64,000 nucleotides of DNA from Pseudodesulfovibrio nedwellii. GTDB taxonomy: Bacteria > Desulfobacterota > Desulfovibrionia > Desulfovibrionales > Desulfovibrionaceae. The DNA lies in assembly GCF_027923765.1 (NCBI RefSeq), contig NZ_AP026709.1:3698063-3762062 (forward strand), written 5' to 3'. Position numbers and translations under genes: made by a program. Shown one piece after another: positions 30,208 through 40,300 of this stretch; the stretch's first letter is position 1; the number at the start of each line of letters is the position of its first letter. Below the pieces are notes generated by a model. The model was not told the origin of the DNA. It saw nothing but the letters and a program-made list of their open reading frames with translations, and searched no databases.

Positions 30208-31035
30208 ATGAAGAGGACATTAACGCTCGGATATTCACCTTGCCCAAATGATACGTATATTTTTCAAGCGCTTGCATTAGGGACGGTCAACTGGCCGGGA
30301 GGTCTTGATATAACTTTGGCTGATGTTGAGGAATTGAATGGTCAGGCTGCGTCCGGTTTACTTGATGTCGTGAAGGTGTCTGTTGCCGCCGCTGCTGGGA
30401 TTCTGGATGAATACGTGCTGCTTCGGGCTGGTGGAGCCATGGGGTATGGCGTCGGTCCTATTTTGGTAGCAGGAGAAGCGTGTGACCTTGCCGCTTTGGA
30501 CGGCAGGAAAATAGCTATTCCGGGACGAAATACTACGGCCAATCTGTTATTTGGATTGTGTTGTCGTGAGGCTGGTATACATGTTGAGTTGGTTGAAATG
30601 GTTTTTGACGAAGTCATGCCTGCGGTTGTGGCTGGAGAAGTCGCTGCCGGGGTTGTTATTCATGAAGGCCGTTTCACTTTCGCTGATCAAGGGTTGACGC
30701 GAGTCCTTGATCTTGGAGCATGGTGGGAGAAGTACACGGGGCTGCCTATCCCGTTGGGTGCCATAGCTATTAAGCGTTCACTTGGTCCTGAGGTGGCCGT
30801 TCAAATGAACGAAGCCATTCGGCAAAGTTTGATTGCAGCAAGAGAGCATCCCGAAATCGGACGGGAATATATCAAGTTGCATGCACAGGAAATGGACGAT
30901 GAGGTTATTGCGACACATATCGATACTTTTGTGACAGAGTATAGTTTGGATGTAGGAGACGGCGGCGTGGAGGCTGTGTCCAGATTGCTGAAGGAGGCGG
31001 GGTGTACTCGTGAAGATGTTTTTATTTCAGTGTAG
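30208..31035 (+). CDS. mqnD: 1,4-dihydroxy-6-naphthoate synthase
   Basis: MqnD splits cyclic dehypoxanthinylfutalosine to 1,4-dihydroxy-6-naphthoate. The 275-residue protein begins TLGYSPCPNDTYIFQALA and carries IPGRNTTANLLF and GVVIHEGRFTF, all hallmarks of the family, in a periplasmic-binding-protein fold. The start follows AGGAGG. It is transcribed away from tetR-mqnECA. With MqnA, MqnC and MqnE it nearly completes the early pathway; the MqnB hydrolase is not in the window. Confidence 0.93.
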   Translation: MKRTLTLGYSPCPNDTYIFQALALGTVNWPGGLDITLADVEELNGQAASGLLDVVKVSVAAAAGILDEYVLLRAGGAMGYGVGPILVAGEACDLAALDGRKIAIPGRNTTANLLFGLCCREAGIHVELVEMVFDEVMPAVVAGEVAAGVVIHEGRFTFADQGLTRVLDLGAWWEKYTGLPIPLGAIAIKRSLGPEVAVQMNEAIRQSLIAAREHPEIGREYIKLHAQEMDDEVIATHIDTFVTEYSLDVGDGGVEAVSRLLKEAGCTREDVFISV

Positions 31036-31060
31036 GATTTCCACCTGAATAAATTCCATG

Positions 31061-31100
31061 ACGGACGAGAAGCTTATGATGCGTTCTCGTCCGTTTTTTT
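31061..31100 (+). terminator. Terminator of mqnD
   Basis: The 11-base arms ACGGACGAGAA and TTCTCGTCCGT are followed by seven T. The loop contains the stop codon of the convergent permease gene, and the right arm is part of that gene's coding sequence. Confidence 0.85.
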
Positions 31101-31976
31101 ACCGCCTTGGCTGACGAATACCCCGACAATTACCAGCGCAGACGCTGCGTATTGTATCCAATTGAGTCGTTCGTTGAGGAATAACATTCCCAAGATAAGC
31201 GTGATGACCGGGATCAGATTGATAAAGGATGAGGCTTGGCCAACCGGGATTTTTGACATGCCGTAGTTATAGAGACCGTAGGCCAGGATAGTGACCATGA
31301 TGCCGAGATAAAAAATAGTGGAGATGCCGAAAAGGTCAAATGATGTTGGCAGGGTGGTTGATGGCAGGAAGATAAGGGGAAAGTAGAATATGGCTCCGAT
31401 GAATGCTTGCACCATAGTTAGAAACCACGGATTGTAACGAGGTGTAAGTTTTTTAAGAGAGATCATGTACCCGACTGCACAGATCATGGCCATGAACTCC
31501 AAGAAGTTACCAAGGATCGGATTGGAGGCTGTTTCGGTGGATTCAGCTGCGGCAGACAGTATAACGGCCCCGATAATGGCGAGTCCAAAGCTGATAGTCA
31601 TGCGGCGGGTGAGCTTTTCACCAAGGGTGAATCGGGCAACCACTGCCGCCATGAGTGGAAGCAGAGCGCAGATCATTCCTGCCTGTGATGCGTCTGTATA
31701 TGTCAGGGCCATTGCTTCAAAGACGAAATAGAATCCTGGTTCACAGACGCCCATGAATATGAGGAGTTTCCAGTCGCCAGCTTGATAATTGATGTTTTTC
31801 AGTTTCTTGAAAACAAGAAGAAAACAGAGGCTGGCAATAAGCATACGCCCAAATATGACCACCATCGGGTCGAATCGCTGGAAAGCGAATTTGAGAACGA
31901 TGAAGGAACTGGACCAGAGCAGGACAGCTATGCCGAGAGCTAGAAATGCCTGGGTTTTACCTGATATCTTGCGCAA
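31074..31976 (-). CDS. EamA-type permease of the DMT superfamily
   Basis: This 300-residue inner-membrane protein shows about ten hydrophobic segments in two repeated halves, the EamA arrangement of drug/metabolite exporters. The N-terminal AFLALGIAVLLWSSSFIVLK and a second-half block around IPVGQASSFINLIPVITLI are typical. The start is TTG, 8 bases from an AAGAGG ribosome binding site at 31985-31990. The substrate cannot be read from sequence, and the neighbours do not suggest one. Confidence 0.88.
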   Translation of the reverse strand: MRKISGKTQAFLALGIAVLLWSSSFIVLKFAFQRFDPMVVIFGRMLIASLCFLLVFKKLKNINYQAGDWKLLIFMGVCEPGFYFVFEAMALTYTDASQAGMICALLPLMAAVVARFTLGEKLTRRMTISFGLAIIGAVILSAAAESTETASNPILGNFLEFMAMICAVGYMISLKKLTPRYNPWFLTMVQAFIGAIFYFPLIFLPSTTLPTSFDLFGISTIFYLGIMVTILAYGLYNYGMSKIPVGQASSFINLIPVITLILGMLFLNERLNWIQYAASALVIVGVFVSQGGKKTDENAS

Positions 31977-32055
31977 TATGGGAACCTCTTTTACAAACTG
32001 TATTTTGATTTACCATTGATCATATGGGATGGAAACAGGATTTGGTCCATGAAAC

Positions 32056-32090
32056 GTGAAAAGGGTTTCGCATAGCGAAACCCTTTTCAC
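32056..32090 (-). terminator. Perfect 16-base palindrome, probable terminator
   Basis: GTGAAAAGGGTTTCGC is repeated exactly in inverted form around a three-base ATA loop. On the minus strand it lies just after the small zinc-ribbon gene, with TTTT in the right arm. The stem may work in both directions, and it separates that gene from the permease downstream. Confidence 0.7.
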
Positions 32091-32110
32091 GGTGTTCTAT
32101 GAAAAAACTT

Positions 32111-32380
32111 TTAGTGAGGGCAGACGGCAAGGACGTTGACCGGCTTAAATCCATTGCCCGGATCTTCAGCGTACCGGCATCCCAAGTGGGAATCCTCGCG
32201 TTTATGAAGGATGTCCTCTTCGGAACCGAGGTAATGCGGACAGTTGTTGTTGTTGCAAATCAGAATGACATTCCACCCGGTTTCGGGCGGTGCGAGCCAC
32301 GCTTCCATCGTTTTGCCGCAATGCGGACAATCTCTGTCAGGCAACTCGGTGACTATTCCGGCATATTCGTGAATGACCAT
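32111..32380 (-). CDS. Small zinc-ribbon protein, function unknown
   Basis: I do not recognise this family with certainty. The ATG at 32380 follows AAGGAG at a good distance and gives 89 residues; the longer frame from 32434 lacks a ribosome binding site. Two cysteine pairs, C18/C21 (CPHC) and C42/C47, form a probable zinc ribbon. The last 30 residues are polar, with a CRYAEDPGNGFKPVNVLAVCP ending close to that of other small conserved proteins. A terminator follows directly, so it looks like a single-gene unit. Confidence 0.7.
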   Translation of the reverse strand: MVIHEYAGIVTELPDRDCPHCGKTMEAWLAPPETGWNVILICNNNNCPHYLGSEEDILHKREDSHLGCRYAEDPGNGFKPVNVLAVCPH

Positions 32381-32473
32381 GGTTATCTCCTTGCAGTACG
32401 ACGGAATCTGCCGCCGATCATGTTCTGTCGGCAATAGATAAAACCTGATTGGCCCACGTCAAGAGGGAAGACG

Positions 32474-33007
32474 TTAATTTTCTCTATCTAAAGGCAAAGT
32501 GCGCAGTAATTTGAAGAGTGCTCGAGAGTCTTTGGGTGGTTTTCCTTTAGCCTTTTCTCTCCGTGCGCCCAGTGTAAGCTGACGGAGTCTCTGTCCGTTC
32601 TCGGGGTAGGTGTCGAAAAGTTCCTGCAGGAGATCGTCATTGCCGTCTATCAATCGTTCTCTTATTATTTCAAGTCGATGGAATCCTGCTGTTTTAATCG
32701 AATGCCCATTTTTCGCTGCTTCGACAATCTCTTGTACATGGCTGGTATCAAAGGTGCGCATGAGTTTGCCCACGTACTGCATGTGGCGACGTGTGGCTTC
32801 ATGTTTGGGGATTTTTTTGATGAGCAGCAGAGCTTCTTCCACTTCAGGAGGGAGGTTGGCTTCTTTGATAGTGGCATCGCCAAGAGCGGCGAGGTCTATA
32901 CCGAGTTGCTGCAACTCCCTCATATCTTTTTTCAATTGGGTACGGCTCGGACCTTCATAGGCTTCGTCGAATTCCTCGGGGCGATATATTTTGTTTTTCT
33001 TTCCCAT
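32474..33007 (-). CDS. darP: Ribosome-associated protein DarP (YjgA family)
   Basis: The 177-residue protein belongs to the YjgA/DUF615 family, whose E. coli member DarP acts in late 50S assembly. It opens with PEEFDEAYEGPSRTQLKKDMRELQ and contains RRHMQYVGKLMR and LIDGNDDLLQELFDTYP, the family blocks. The acidic and basic helical make-up fits. It lies two bases after the lipoprotein gene of the lipid transport set, perhaps on the same transcript. Confidence 0.9.
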   Translation of the reverse strand: MGKKNKIYRPEEFDEAYEGPSRTQLKKDMRELQQLGIDLAALGDATIKEANLPPEVEEALLLIKKIPKHEATRRHMQYVGKLMRTFDTSHVQEIVEAAKNGHSIKTAGFHRLEIIRERLIDGNDDLLQELFDTYPENGQRLRQLTLGARREKAKGKPPKDSRALFKLLRTLPLDREN

Positions 33008-33009
33008 TA

Positions 33010-33624
33010 TTACTTCAGGCCTGCGGCTCTCAGGTCGGTTTCAAGATTGGTGTAAATGGTCTGGACTCCCTGAGTCATGGCGTTGATCAGGGCTGTAGCT
33101 GAAGACTCGGGCATGGGTATACGCTCGGTATAGGTGCTGGAGAAAATGATTTCATTATTCGCCGAAGCTTCATCAACTACGAAGAACTGCATTCCCACTA
33201 CTGCGGCGGGTGTGTCAAGGGAATAGTCACCATAGAGCGAGTTGACGACGCCTTCCAGCGTTAATCCGGGGACGACCATGCTGCCGGGTTTGATAACGTG
33301 GGTAAAGAGTTTGGAACCTCTGAGCCACTTGCGCAGTTCCGTGGTCAGCATGTCTGCCGGGGGAACAAAGAACATATTGTAGAAGTCTGATTCAATACGT
33401 CCCTGTTTGCCGCGATATACCAGTTCTCGGGTGTTGTAGAGATTTGATATGGACAGCCTACGGATTTTGAGCACGAAATCGTACCCGGTTTGGACCTGCT
33501 CTGCCGAACGGGTTGGAGTGATCTGGAAATACCGTTTGTCCAAGGGCTTTCCGCCTAACTTGACGCAGGCTGCGGTGGTCAGGCCTACAGCCAGTATGAG
33601 GAAGAGAAGTGTGTTTTTTTTCAT
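33010..33624 (-). CDS. ABC-transport auxiliary lipoprotein
   Basis: This 204-residue protein has a signal peptide ending in TTAAC, with C20 as the likely lipidation site. The mature part contains KPLDKRYFQITPTR and a DMLTTELRKWLRGSKLF block, typical of the ABC-type transport auxiliary lipoprotein family (PqiC-like). It probably sits in the outer membrane facing the periplasm. It follows the MCE, ATPase and permease genes, where other bacteria carry MlaC or a similar carrier. Confidence 0.85.
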   Translation of the reverse strand: MKKNTLLFLILAVGLTTAACVKLGGKPLDKRYFQITPTRSAEQVQTGYDFVLKIRRLSISNLYNTRELVYRGKQGRIESDFYNMFFVPPADMLTTELRKWLRGSKLFTHVIKPGSMVVPGLTLEGVVNSLYGDYSLDTPAAVVGMQFFVVDEASANNEIIFSSTYTERIPMPESSATALINAMTQGVQTIYTNLETDLRAAGLK

Positions 33625-33639
33625 GATGTTGATCCCGGT

Positions 33640-34791
33640 TTATTGGTCTTCAGGATTGGGCTTGCTTGGCGGAGTGCCGAAGATCATGCCGGAGGGATAG
33701 CGTTTGGCATCCCCTGTGAGTTCTTTGACGTTTTGCATGACCTCGCGAGTGTCGCCGATAATAGCGTGAATGTTCGCTTCTTCTGAGGCGACAACACCGT
33801 TCAGGCGGTTGACTAAAGCATGAACTTTGGCCACTGCTGCGGTCAAATCTGTCGAGGCTTGTGAGATGTTTTCCAGAGTCGGTGCGATTTCGCCCATTGC
33901 TTTATCCATGCGCGGGTCGCTCAAGGTTTTGCCGAGAACGGCTGATGCCTGTTTGAAGCTGGTGATAGCTATTTTGGCTTCGTGAGCTGCCGCGATGATG
34001 TCATCTGCGGATTCCGTGATGATTCGATTTACGCCTTCAAGGGCTCCGGCGGTATTGGGAATAATCCTATCCAGAGCCGGATCGGCCATGAGCGTGTTGG
34101 TTCGGGCCAGAATGTTACGGGTGCTATCAAGAATGCCGAGCATCCGTTTACCGGCTTCTTTACCGCTTTCGGTGTTCATGAAGTTGTCGATGGAATCAAC
34201 AATGGATTTGACATCACCGATAATGGATTCAAGGTCTTCCTGTTTGAGGCTGCTTAATGTCTTACTAATGGTGGCGATAGCTCCTTCAACCCTGCTTAGA
34301 GTGGAGGGGACGGACGGAATGTAAGCATGTTCAGGTGTCCATTTGAGGGGGAGAGGGGGGTTGCCCTTTGGATCGTCATAGATGATGTTCAAGAAGAGCT
34401 GTCCGGTTAAGCCAAGTGACGTGGGGCGTATACGCAGACCACGGGCAACATCTTTACGCAGAACTTCAATGAATTTTTCTTCATCAATGAATTCAAAGAG
34501 ATCTGGGTTGATGTCGCATTCCACATAGACATATCGGACTTCTCCGATATTCGCGGGGTCGTATTTGTTTGATACGAAATTGATTTCAGCCACACGGCCG
34601 ACGTTGACGCCTCGGAGTTTGACTGGCGAACCCACGGCAAGACCGTTGACTGATTCGTCAAAGTAGGTTTCCAGCGTATAGGTCGTCTGGAAATATCTTC
34701 CGGCTCCGAGGACGATGACCATCGCGACGAGCATGCTAGCTCCTACGATGATGAACATGCCTAATTTGAAATAATCTCTTTTTCGTACCAT
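33640..34791 (-). CDS. MCE-domain protein, MlaD-like
   Basis: The 383-residue protein has one N-terminal membrane anchor (residues 9-30, FKLGMFIIVGASMLVAMVIV). An MCE domain follows at about residues 38-130 (LETYFDESVNGLAVGSPVKLRGV). A long helical C-terminal region follows, with no second membrane segment. MCE proteins form rings that bind lipids between the membranes. Its place behind the ATPase and permease genes makes a lipid-transport complex very likely. The helical extension is longer than in E. coli MlaD and resembles PqiB or Mce-type tubes in part. Confidence 0.88.
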   Translation of the reverse strand: MVRKRDYFKLGMFIIVGASMLVAMVIVLGAGRYFQTTYTLETYFDESVNGLAVGSPVKLRGVNVGRVAEINFVSNKYDPANIGEVRYVYVECDINPDLFEFIDEEKFIEVLRKDVARGLRIRPTSLGLTGQLFLNIIYDDPKGNPPLPLKWTPEHAYIPSVPSTLSRVEGAIATISKTLSSLKQEDLESIIGDVKSIVDSIDNFMNTESGKEAGKRMLGILDSTRNILARTNTLMADPALDRIIPNTAGALEGVNRIITESADDIIAAAHEAKIAITSFKQASAVLGKTLSDPRMDKAMGEIAPTLENISQASTDLTAAVAKVHALVNRLNGVVASEEANIHAIIGDTREVMQNVKELTGDAKRYPSGMIFGTPPSKPNPEDQ

Positions 34792-34800
34792 TCCGTATCC

Positions 34801-35595
34801 TTACTTTGCCGTTTGGGCGTGTGTGCCTTCAGCGGCTTCCAACTCCGGTTGGCGGAGGAAGAAACGTCTGACAAACTGATTGTCCGAGGTGTCCCTGAGT
34901 TCTTTGGGGTCTCCTTCGGCAACAATGGATTTGACGTCCTTGTCGAGCATGATAACCCGATCCGCGATTTTGTAAATGGATTCCAGTTCGTGGGTGACGA
35001 TGACAAAGGTGATGCCAAGGTTGCGTGACAGGTCGAGAATGAGTTCATCGAGTGCCGCGCTGGAAATAGGATCAAGTCCCGCACCTGGTTCATCCAGAAA
35101 GAGTATGCTTGGGTCCAGAGCCATTGCCCGAGCGATGGCGGCCCGTTTCTTCATGCCGCCGGACAGGGCCGCGGGCATTTTGTACGTGGCGTTTTCCAGA
35201 CTGACCATTGCGAGCTTGGACTTGGCAATGAGGGCCATGGCTTCTTGTGGTAGGTTGGTGAATTCTTCCAGTGGCAACATGACGTTTTGCAACAGTGACA
35301 TGGAACCAAACAGGGCGCCCATCTGATACATTACGCCGAATTTACGAATGATTGCGTCCCGTTTGGCTCCAAATGCACTGGTTAATTCTTCGTCACCGTA
35401 AAAAACTTCACCGGCCATGGGATGTATAAGCCCGATCATGTTTTTGAGAAGCGTGGATTTGCCGCAACCGGAACCGCCGAGGATAATGAAAATTTCGCCT
35501 TGCTTAATGTCGAAGCTAACATCTTCAACAATGACTGTATTACCATATCCGCAAGTCAGATTCTGCACGCTTATGACAGTATCTCGTTCGCACAT
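34801..35595 (-). CDS. Lipid-transport ABC ATPase, MlaF-like
   Basis: This is a 264-residue ABC ATPase. Walker A is GGSGCGKST at residues 40-48, the signature is LSGGMKKR and Walker B ends in LFLDEPGAGLDP. The KKRAAIARA stretch after the signature is typical of MlaF. It lies 3 bases after the permease gene and before the MCE gene, so it is the energy subunit of the set. Confidence 0.92.
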   Translation of the reverse strand: MCERDTVISVQNLTCGYGNTVIVEDVSFDIKQGEIFIILGGSGCGKSTLLKNMIGLIHPMAGEVFYGDEELTSAFGAKRDAIIRKFGVMYQMGALFGSMSLLQNVMLPLEEFTNLPQEAMALIAKSKLAMVSLENATYKMPAALSGGMKKRAAIARAMALDPSILFLDEPGAGLDPISSAALDELILDLSRNLGITFVIVTHELESIYKIADRVIMLDKDVKSIVAEGDPKELRDTSDNQFVRRFFLRQPELEAAEGTHAQTAK

Positions 35596-35598
35596 GTC

Positions 35599-36747
35599 TT
35601 ATATCCCCAGATAGTAGAATGCCATGGCGAAAATGCCGTCGGCAAAAGCGATGAGAATAATGCCCGAGACCACTGCACTGGTGGTGGACAGGCCGACTGC
35701 GCTGGCACCGGATCGAGTCTGTATGCCACGCAAGCATCCTACACCAGCCACCAAAAAGCTGAAAACCAGTCCTTTACCCATGCCGCTCCAGAAATCTCCG
35801 TAGTCTAGATAGGAGAAAACTCGGGAGGTGAATGTGACGAGGGGGTACCCCATGGAGAGCATGACGACGGCACCGCCGACCAGTGATGCCAGATTGAAAA
35901 ACATGATCATCAAAGGAACGACAAACATGGTGGCAATGATTTTGGGTACTACCAGAAAGCGCATGGGAGATAATCCCATGGTGGTCAGGGCATCTAGTTC
36001 TTCATTAATTTTCATGGTCCCGATTTCAGCGGCAAAGGCGGAGCCGGATCGGGCGGCCAGCAGGATGGACGTAACCAGTGGGCCCATTTCGCGGAACATA
36101 ACGAGACCAAGCATGTTCGGGACGAAAATTTCACCGCCGAATCGTTGCAGACTGATCGCGGATTGAAATGACATGATCAGCCCCATGAGAAAGCCTATGA
36201 GGGTGATGATGAATAGGGATTCAACGCCGACGTTAATGCAGGAGAGCAGGACATTCTTCCATCGAACTTGACTCGGATGAAGGAAGGCCTCGGTGAGCAA
36301 TACGGCTGATTCTCCTACGAATGCGATCATTTCGCGGATGCCGGACCATAATTCCCCGATGGCTTCACCGATAGCTGAGGCAAAGTTCCGCCGGTTCTTT
36401 TTCTGGGAGTCCCATGCCGGTATGGGGCTATCCCAGGTCAGGCCGATAAGTTTACGATCCTCTTCCCGAAGATTATTTAGCGTGAGTTGAGCTTCTTTTT
36501 GGGCTGCGAGTTCTTTGATCTTGAGCAGCAGAGCAACCCCGGCTCCGTCGAGATAGGTGACACCGGTCATATCAGTTTCAATGGATGTGAAGGGGGTGGA
36601 ATTGCCTGCCTGCACAGTCTCATCCCAAATGCTGGTGATTCCGGGGGCGTCGAGACGTCCTGCGAGCGTAATGACAAGGATTCCATTTCGGTCAGAAATG
36701 GAAACAGTGGCATCGGAAGATTGCATTGTCAGCGGTTGGTTTTTCAC
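35599..36747 (-). CDS. MlaE-type permease fused to a STAS domain
   Basis: Residues 8-100 form a STAS-like domain (ITLAGRLDAPGITSIWDE, then MTGVTYLDGAGVALLLKIKE). Residues 130-382 are an MlaE permease with several membrane segments and the blocks FQSAISLQRFGGEIFVPNML and GSAFAAEIGTMKINEELDAL. In E. coli the STAS protein MlaB is a separate subunit that binds MlaF; here it is fused to the permease. It is the first gene of the minus-strand run permease-ATPase-MCE-lipoprotein. Confidence 0.92.
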   Translation of the reverse strand: MKNQPLTMQSSDATVSISDRNGILVITLAGRLDAPGITSIWDETVQAGNSTPFTSIETDMTGVTYLDGAGVALLLKIKELAAQKEAQLTLNNLREEDRKLIGLTWDSPIPAWDSQKKNRRNFASAIGEAIGELWSGIREMIAFVGESAVLLTEAFLHPSQVRWKNVLLSCINVGVESLFIITLIGFLMGLIMSFQSAISLQRFGGEIFVPNMLGLVMFREMGPLVTSILLAARSGSAFAAEIGTMKINEELDALTTMGLSPMRFLVVPKIIATMFVVPLMIMFFNLASLVGGAVVMLSMGYPLVTFTSRVFSYLDYGDFWSGMGKGLVFSFLVAGVGCLRGIQTRSGASAVGLSTTSAVVSGIILIAFADGIFAMAFYYLGI

Positions 36748-36864
36748 ACCATATCATCCTAATTGTGGGCAAAGATCAAAATTAATCGACTACTTTAAAT
36801 AACTGAGGTTTTGAAAAAATGGAAGGTAGTTGTGTGTATTTATCACGGTGTTTTTCAGTGGGGA

Positions 36865-36893
36865 TTGACAGAAAGAGAAAAGAATATTATTCA
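36865..36893 (+). promoter_or_regulatory. Possible promoter of the Lrp-type gene
   Basis: TTGACA at 36865-36870 is followed by TATTAT at 36885-36890 (14-base spacer) or TATTCA at 36888-36893 (17-base spacer). Both spacings would start the RNA only a few bases before the ATG at 36902. Confidence 0.4.
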
Positions 36894-36901
36894 TTTAAAG
36901 T

Positions 36902-37375
36902 ATGAATAACAGAAAAATCGACAAATTGGACTTGGAAATCCTGAACATACTTCAGGCTGACGGTAAGGTTTCCAACGCGGAAATCGCTCGAAAGGTAGGC
37001 AAGGCACCGTCTGCCGTGCTTGAGCGTGTACGTAAGCTCAAAAAGAGCGGTATCATCGAGGGATATGAGTGTATTGTCAGTCATAAGTCTCTTGGTCGAG
37101 GGCTGACAGCATTTACTTCCATACGAGTGGAAGAGGGTGTGGGAGCCACAGAGGTGGGGCAGAAGCTTGCCGAGTTTCCCGAAGTGCTTGAGGTTCATTA
37201 TACTGCTGGTCGCGATTCCTATCTGGTCAAGGTCCGTGTTGAGGACACTGAGGCGTTACAGGCGACGCTGGCAAAATTCGGAACTATCGGGCCTGTGCGT
37301 GACACCAACTCAACTATCGTATTGACCACGGTCAAGGAGTCCCGCGTTATTCCACTTCCCCTTGAAAACGACTAA
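36902..37375 (+). CDS. Lrp/AsnC-family regulator next to putA
   Basis: The 157-residue protein has an N-terminal helix-turn-helix (residues 8-55, LDLEILNILQADGKVSNAEIARKVG) and a C-terminal RAM domain that binds amino acids. It is 17 bases upstream of putA on the same strand. Lrp-type proteins often control proline use in response to proline or leucine, so it is a likely local regulator of putA. No strong ribosome binding site precedes the ATG; TTAAAG is the best. Confidence 0.9.
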   Translation: MNNRKIDKLDLEILNILQADGKVSNAEIARKVGKAPSAVLERVRKLKKSGIIEGYECIVSHKSLGRGLTAFTSIRVEEGVGATEVGQKLAEFPEVLEVHYTAGRDSYLVKVRVEDTEALQATLAKFGTIGPVRDTNSTIVLTTVKESRVIPLPLEND

Positions 37376-37392
37376 CCTTCGAGGAGTCACAG

Positions 37393-40300
37393 ATGACAGT
37401 AAGTATTTCCTCCCTGGACCCGCAGATTATTTCTCGGGGCAGGGAGTTTTTTGCATCCATTTCCGGTGAATCCCCTTCGGTTTTCAATAAAGGCTGGTGG
37501 ACTGGAAAGGTCATGGATTGGGCCATGAAGAACGAGGATTTCAAGGTCCAGATGTTTCGTTTTGTGGATGTACTGCCATATCTTAATACTTCCGAATCAT
37601 TGTCCCGGCATATCGAAGAATATTTTTCCGGCGAGGACTCTAATATCCCGGATGTTCTCAAATGGGGTGCCACCAAGACCAAGATTGGTGGAGGATTGGT
37701 CGCCAAGGTCCTGAACAGGACTATTCGTTCCAACATTGAGTCCATGGCCCGTCAGTTCATCATTGGTCAGGTCTCCAAGGAAGCGGTCAAAGGGATCAGA
37801 AAACTCCGCAAGGACGGTTTTGCCTTTGTTCTCGATTTGCTTGGCGAAGCGACTGTGTCCGAAGTCGAGTCTGATGTGTATCGTGATGGATACCTCGAAG
37901 TTCTGGAAGCTATTCAGAAGGAACTCGGCAAGTGGAAGCCGCTTGATGGTGGGGCCAACGATCTCGATTGGGGGCATGCCCCCAAGGTCAATGTGGCCGT
38001 GAAGCCGTCCGCTTTTTATTCTCAGTCCAAACCAGTGGACCTTGAGGGTACGGTAGTGGGCATGATGTCCCGTATTGAACCCATCTATAAGAAGACTATG
38101 GAAATGGGTGGGTTCATGTGTATTGATATGGAATCCCTCAAGTACAAGGAAGCCACGGTCGAGTTGTTCAAGCGTTTGCGTCTTAAATATCCCGACTATC
38201 CGCATCTCGGCATCGTGTTTCAGGCCTATCTGCGGAGTGTGGATGATGATGTCCGTCATTTACTTGAATGGGCGCATGCGCAGAATCTTCCGATTTCTAT
38301 TCGTTTGGTCAAGGGAGCCTATTGGGATTACGAGACCGTCATGGCCAAGCAGAATGATTGGCCTGTACCGGTCTGGACGCATAAGCCTGAATCCGACATG
38401 GCTTTTGAACGTGTTTCCAAGATGATTTTGGAGAACAGTGATATTTGTCACTTTGCTTGTGCCTCCCACAATATCCGTACGATTTCTGCTGTCATGGAGA
38501 CAGCCTCGGCATTGAATGTGCCTGAGGAACGGTATGAGTTTCAGGTGCTCTACGGTATGGCCGAACCAGTGCGCAAAGGCCTCAGGAATGTTGCCAAGCG
38601 TGTTCGATTGTATTGTCCGTACGGTGATTTATTGCCGGGTATGGCTTATCTTGTTCGTCGTCTGCTTGAAAACACGGCAAACGAATCGTTTTTGAAACAG
38701 ACTTTTGCCGATGAAGCGGACATGGATCACCTTTTGGAGAATCCAGAAGCGACGTTGAAACGTCAGCTTGACAGTCGGTGTGCTCCGAAAGAAGAAAAGC
38801 AGATTGGCCCGTCTCGTTTTGTAAATTTTCCGGTGGCTGATTTCACCATCGAGGCAGAGCGTAATGCGTTTCCGGATTCCATTGCCACGGTGCGTGCGCG
38901 CATGGGCGGTGAAGTCCCGTTGTTTATCAATGGGAAGGATGTCGTGACGAGCGACAGGCTGGAATCCTATAATCCGGCTGATCCGTCAGAGATTGTTGGT
39001 TCAGTCTGTCAGGCTGGTGTCACCGAAGTGGACATCGCTATCGAAGCCGCGTCCGACGCCTATTTGTCATGGCGAGACGTGGCACCGGAAAAACGTGCAG
39101 AAGTTTTGTTCAAGGCTGCGCAATATCTTAAAGATACAATTCATGAGTTGTGCGCTCTTCAGGTTTTGGAAGTGGGAAAGCAGTGGGATCAAGCGCACGC
39201 CGATGTGTCTGAGGCCATTGATTTTCTTGAATACTACGCACGAGAAATGATTCGATTCGGTAAACCGCGTCGCATGGGACGGGCTCCCGGCGAAATGAGC
39301 CAGCTCTTTTATCAGGGCAAGGGCGTCGCCGCTGTTATTGCACCATGGAATTTCCCGTTGGCTATTTCCGTGGGCATGGTGTCTGCTGCTATCGCTTCCG
39401 GGTGTTCAGTTGTTTATAAACCCGCAGGTATTTCCTCCTGTGTGGGGCATAATTTGGTTGAAATGTGGAAAGCCGCAGGTTTGCCGGATGGCGTATTCAA
39501 CTACTGCCCCGGTCGCGGGTCGGTTATGGGTGACCATCTTGTGGATCACCCAGACGTTTCCGTCATCGCCTTTACTGGTTCCATGGAAGTGGGGCTACGT
39601 ATTCAGGAGCGCGCCGCCAAGGTTCAGCCCGGACAGCAACAGTGTAAACGGGTTATCGCTGAGATGGGCGGCAAGAATGGAACCATTATCGACGATGATG
39701 CCGATCTCGACGAAGCTGTGCTCGGCGTACTGTATGCCGCATTCGGTTTCCAAGGTCAGAAGTGCTCGGCTTGCTCTCGGGTTATTGTACTTGATTCCAT
39801 TTATGATCGTTTCATTGAGCGACTTACCGAGGCTGCCAAGTCAGTCAAGCTCGGTCCATCCGAGAATCCGGCCAATTACATGGGGCCGGTGGCGGATAAG
39901 GCAGCACAGAAAAATGTGTTGCGGTACATCAGGATCGCAGAGGAAGAAGGCAATGTGTTGGTCAAGCGCGAAGTCTCCGATGATCTCAAGGCTACCGGAG
40001 GCTGTTATGTCCCGTTGACCATTGTGGACGGTATCACCAAGGATCACCGTATTGCGCAGGAAGAGGTTTTTGGGCCGGTCCTGTCCGTCATGCGTGCCAA
40101 GAATATGGATGAGGCTCTTGATATTGCCAACTCCACCAGGTTCGCTCTGACCGGTGCTATCTACACACGCAGTCCGGCCAATTTGGAACGTGCTTCCAGA
40201 GAGTTTCGTGTGGGCAATCTGTACCTGAACAAGCCATCGGTTGGCGCGCTCGTCGAGCGACATGCCTTTGGTGGATTCAAGATGTCAGGCGTTGGTTCCA

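Noticed and set aside
32099..32437. A 112-codon plus-strand frame over the small zinc-ribbon gene
   Set aside because: The minus strand has a good ribosome binding site and CxxC pairs; the plus frame has neither.
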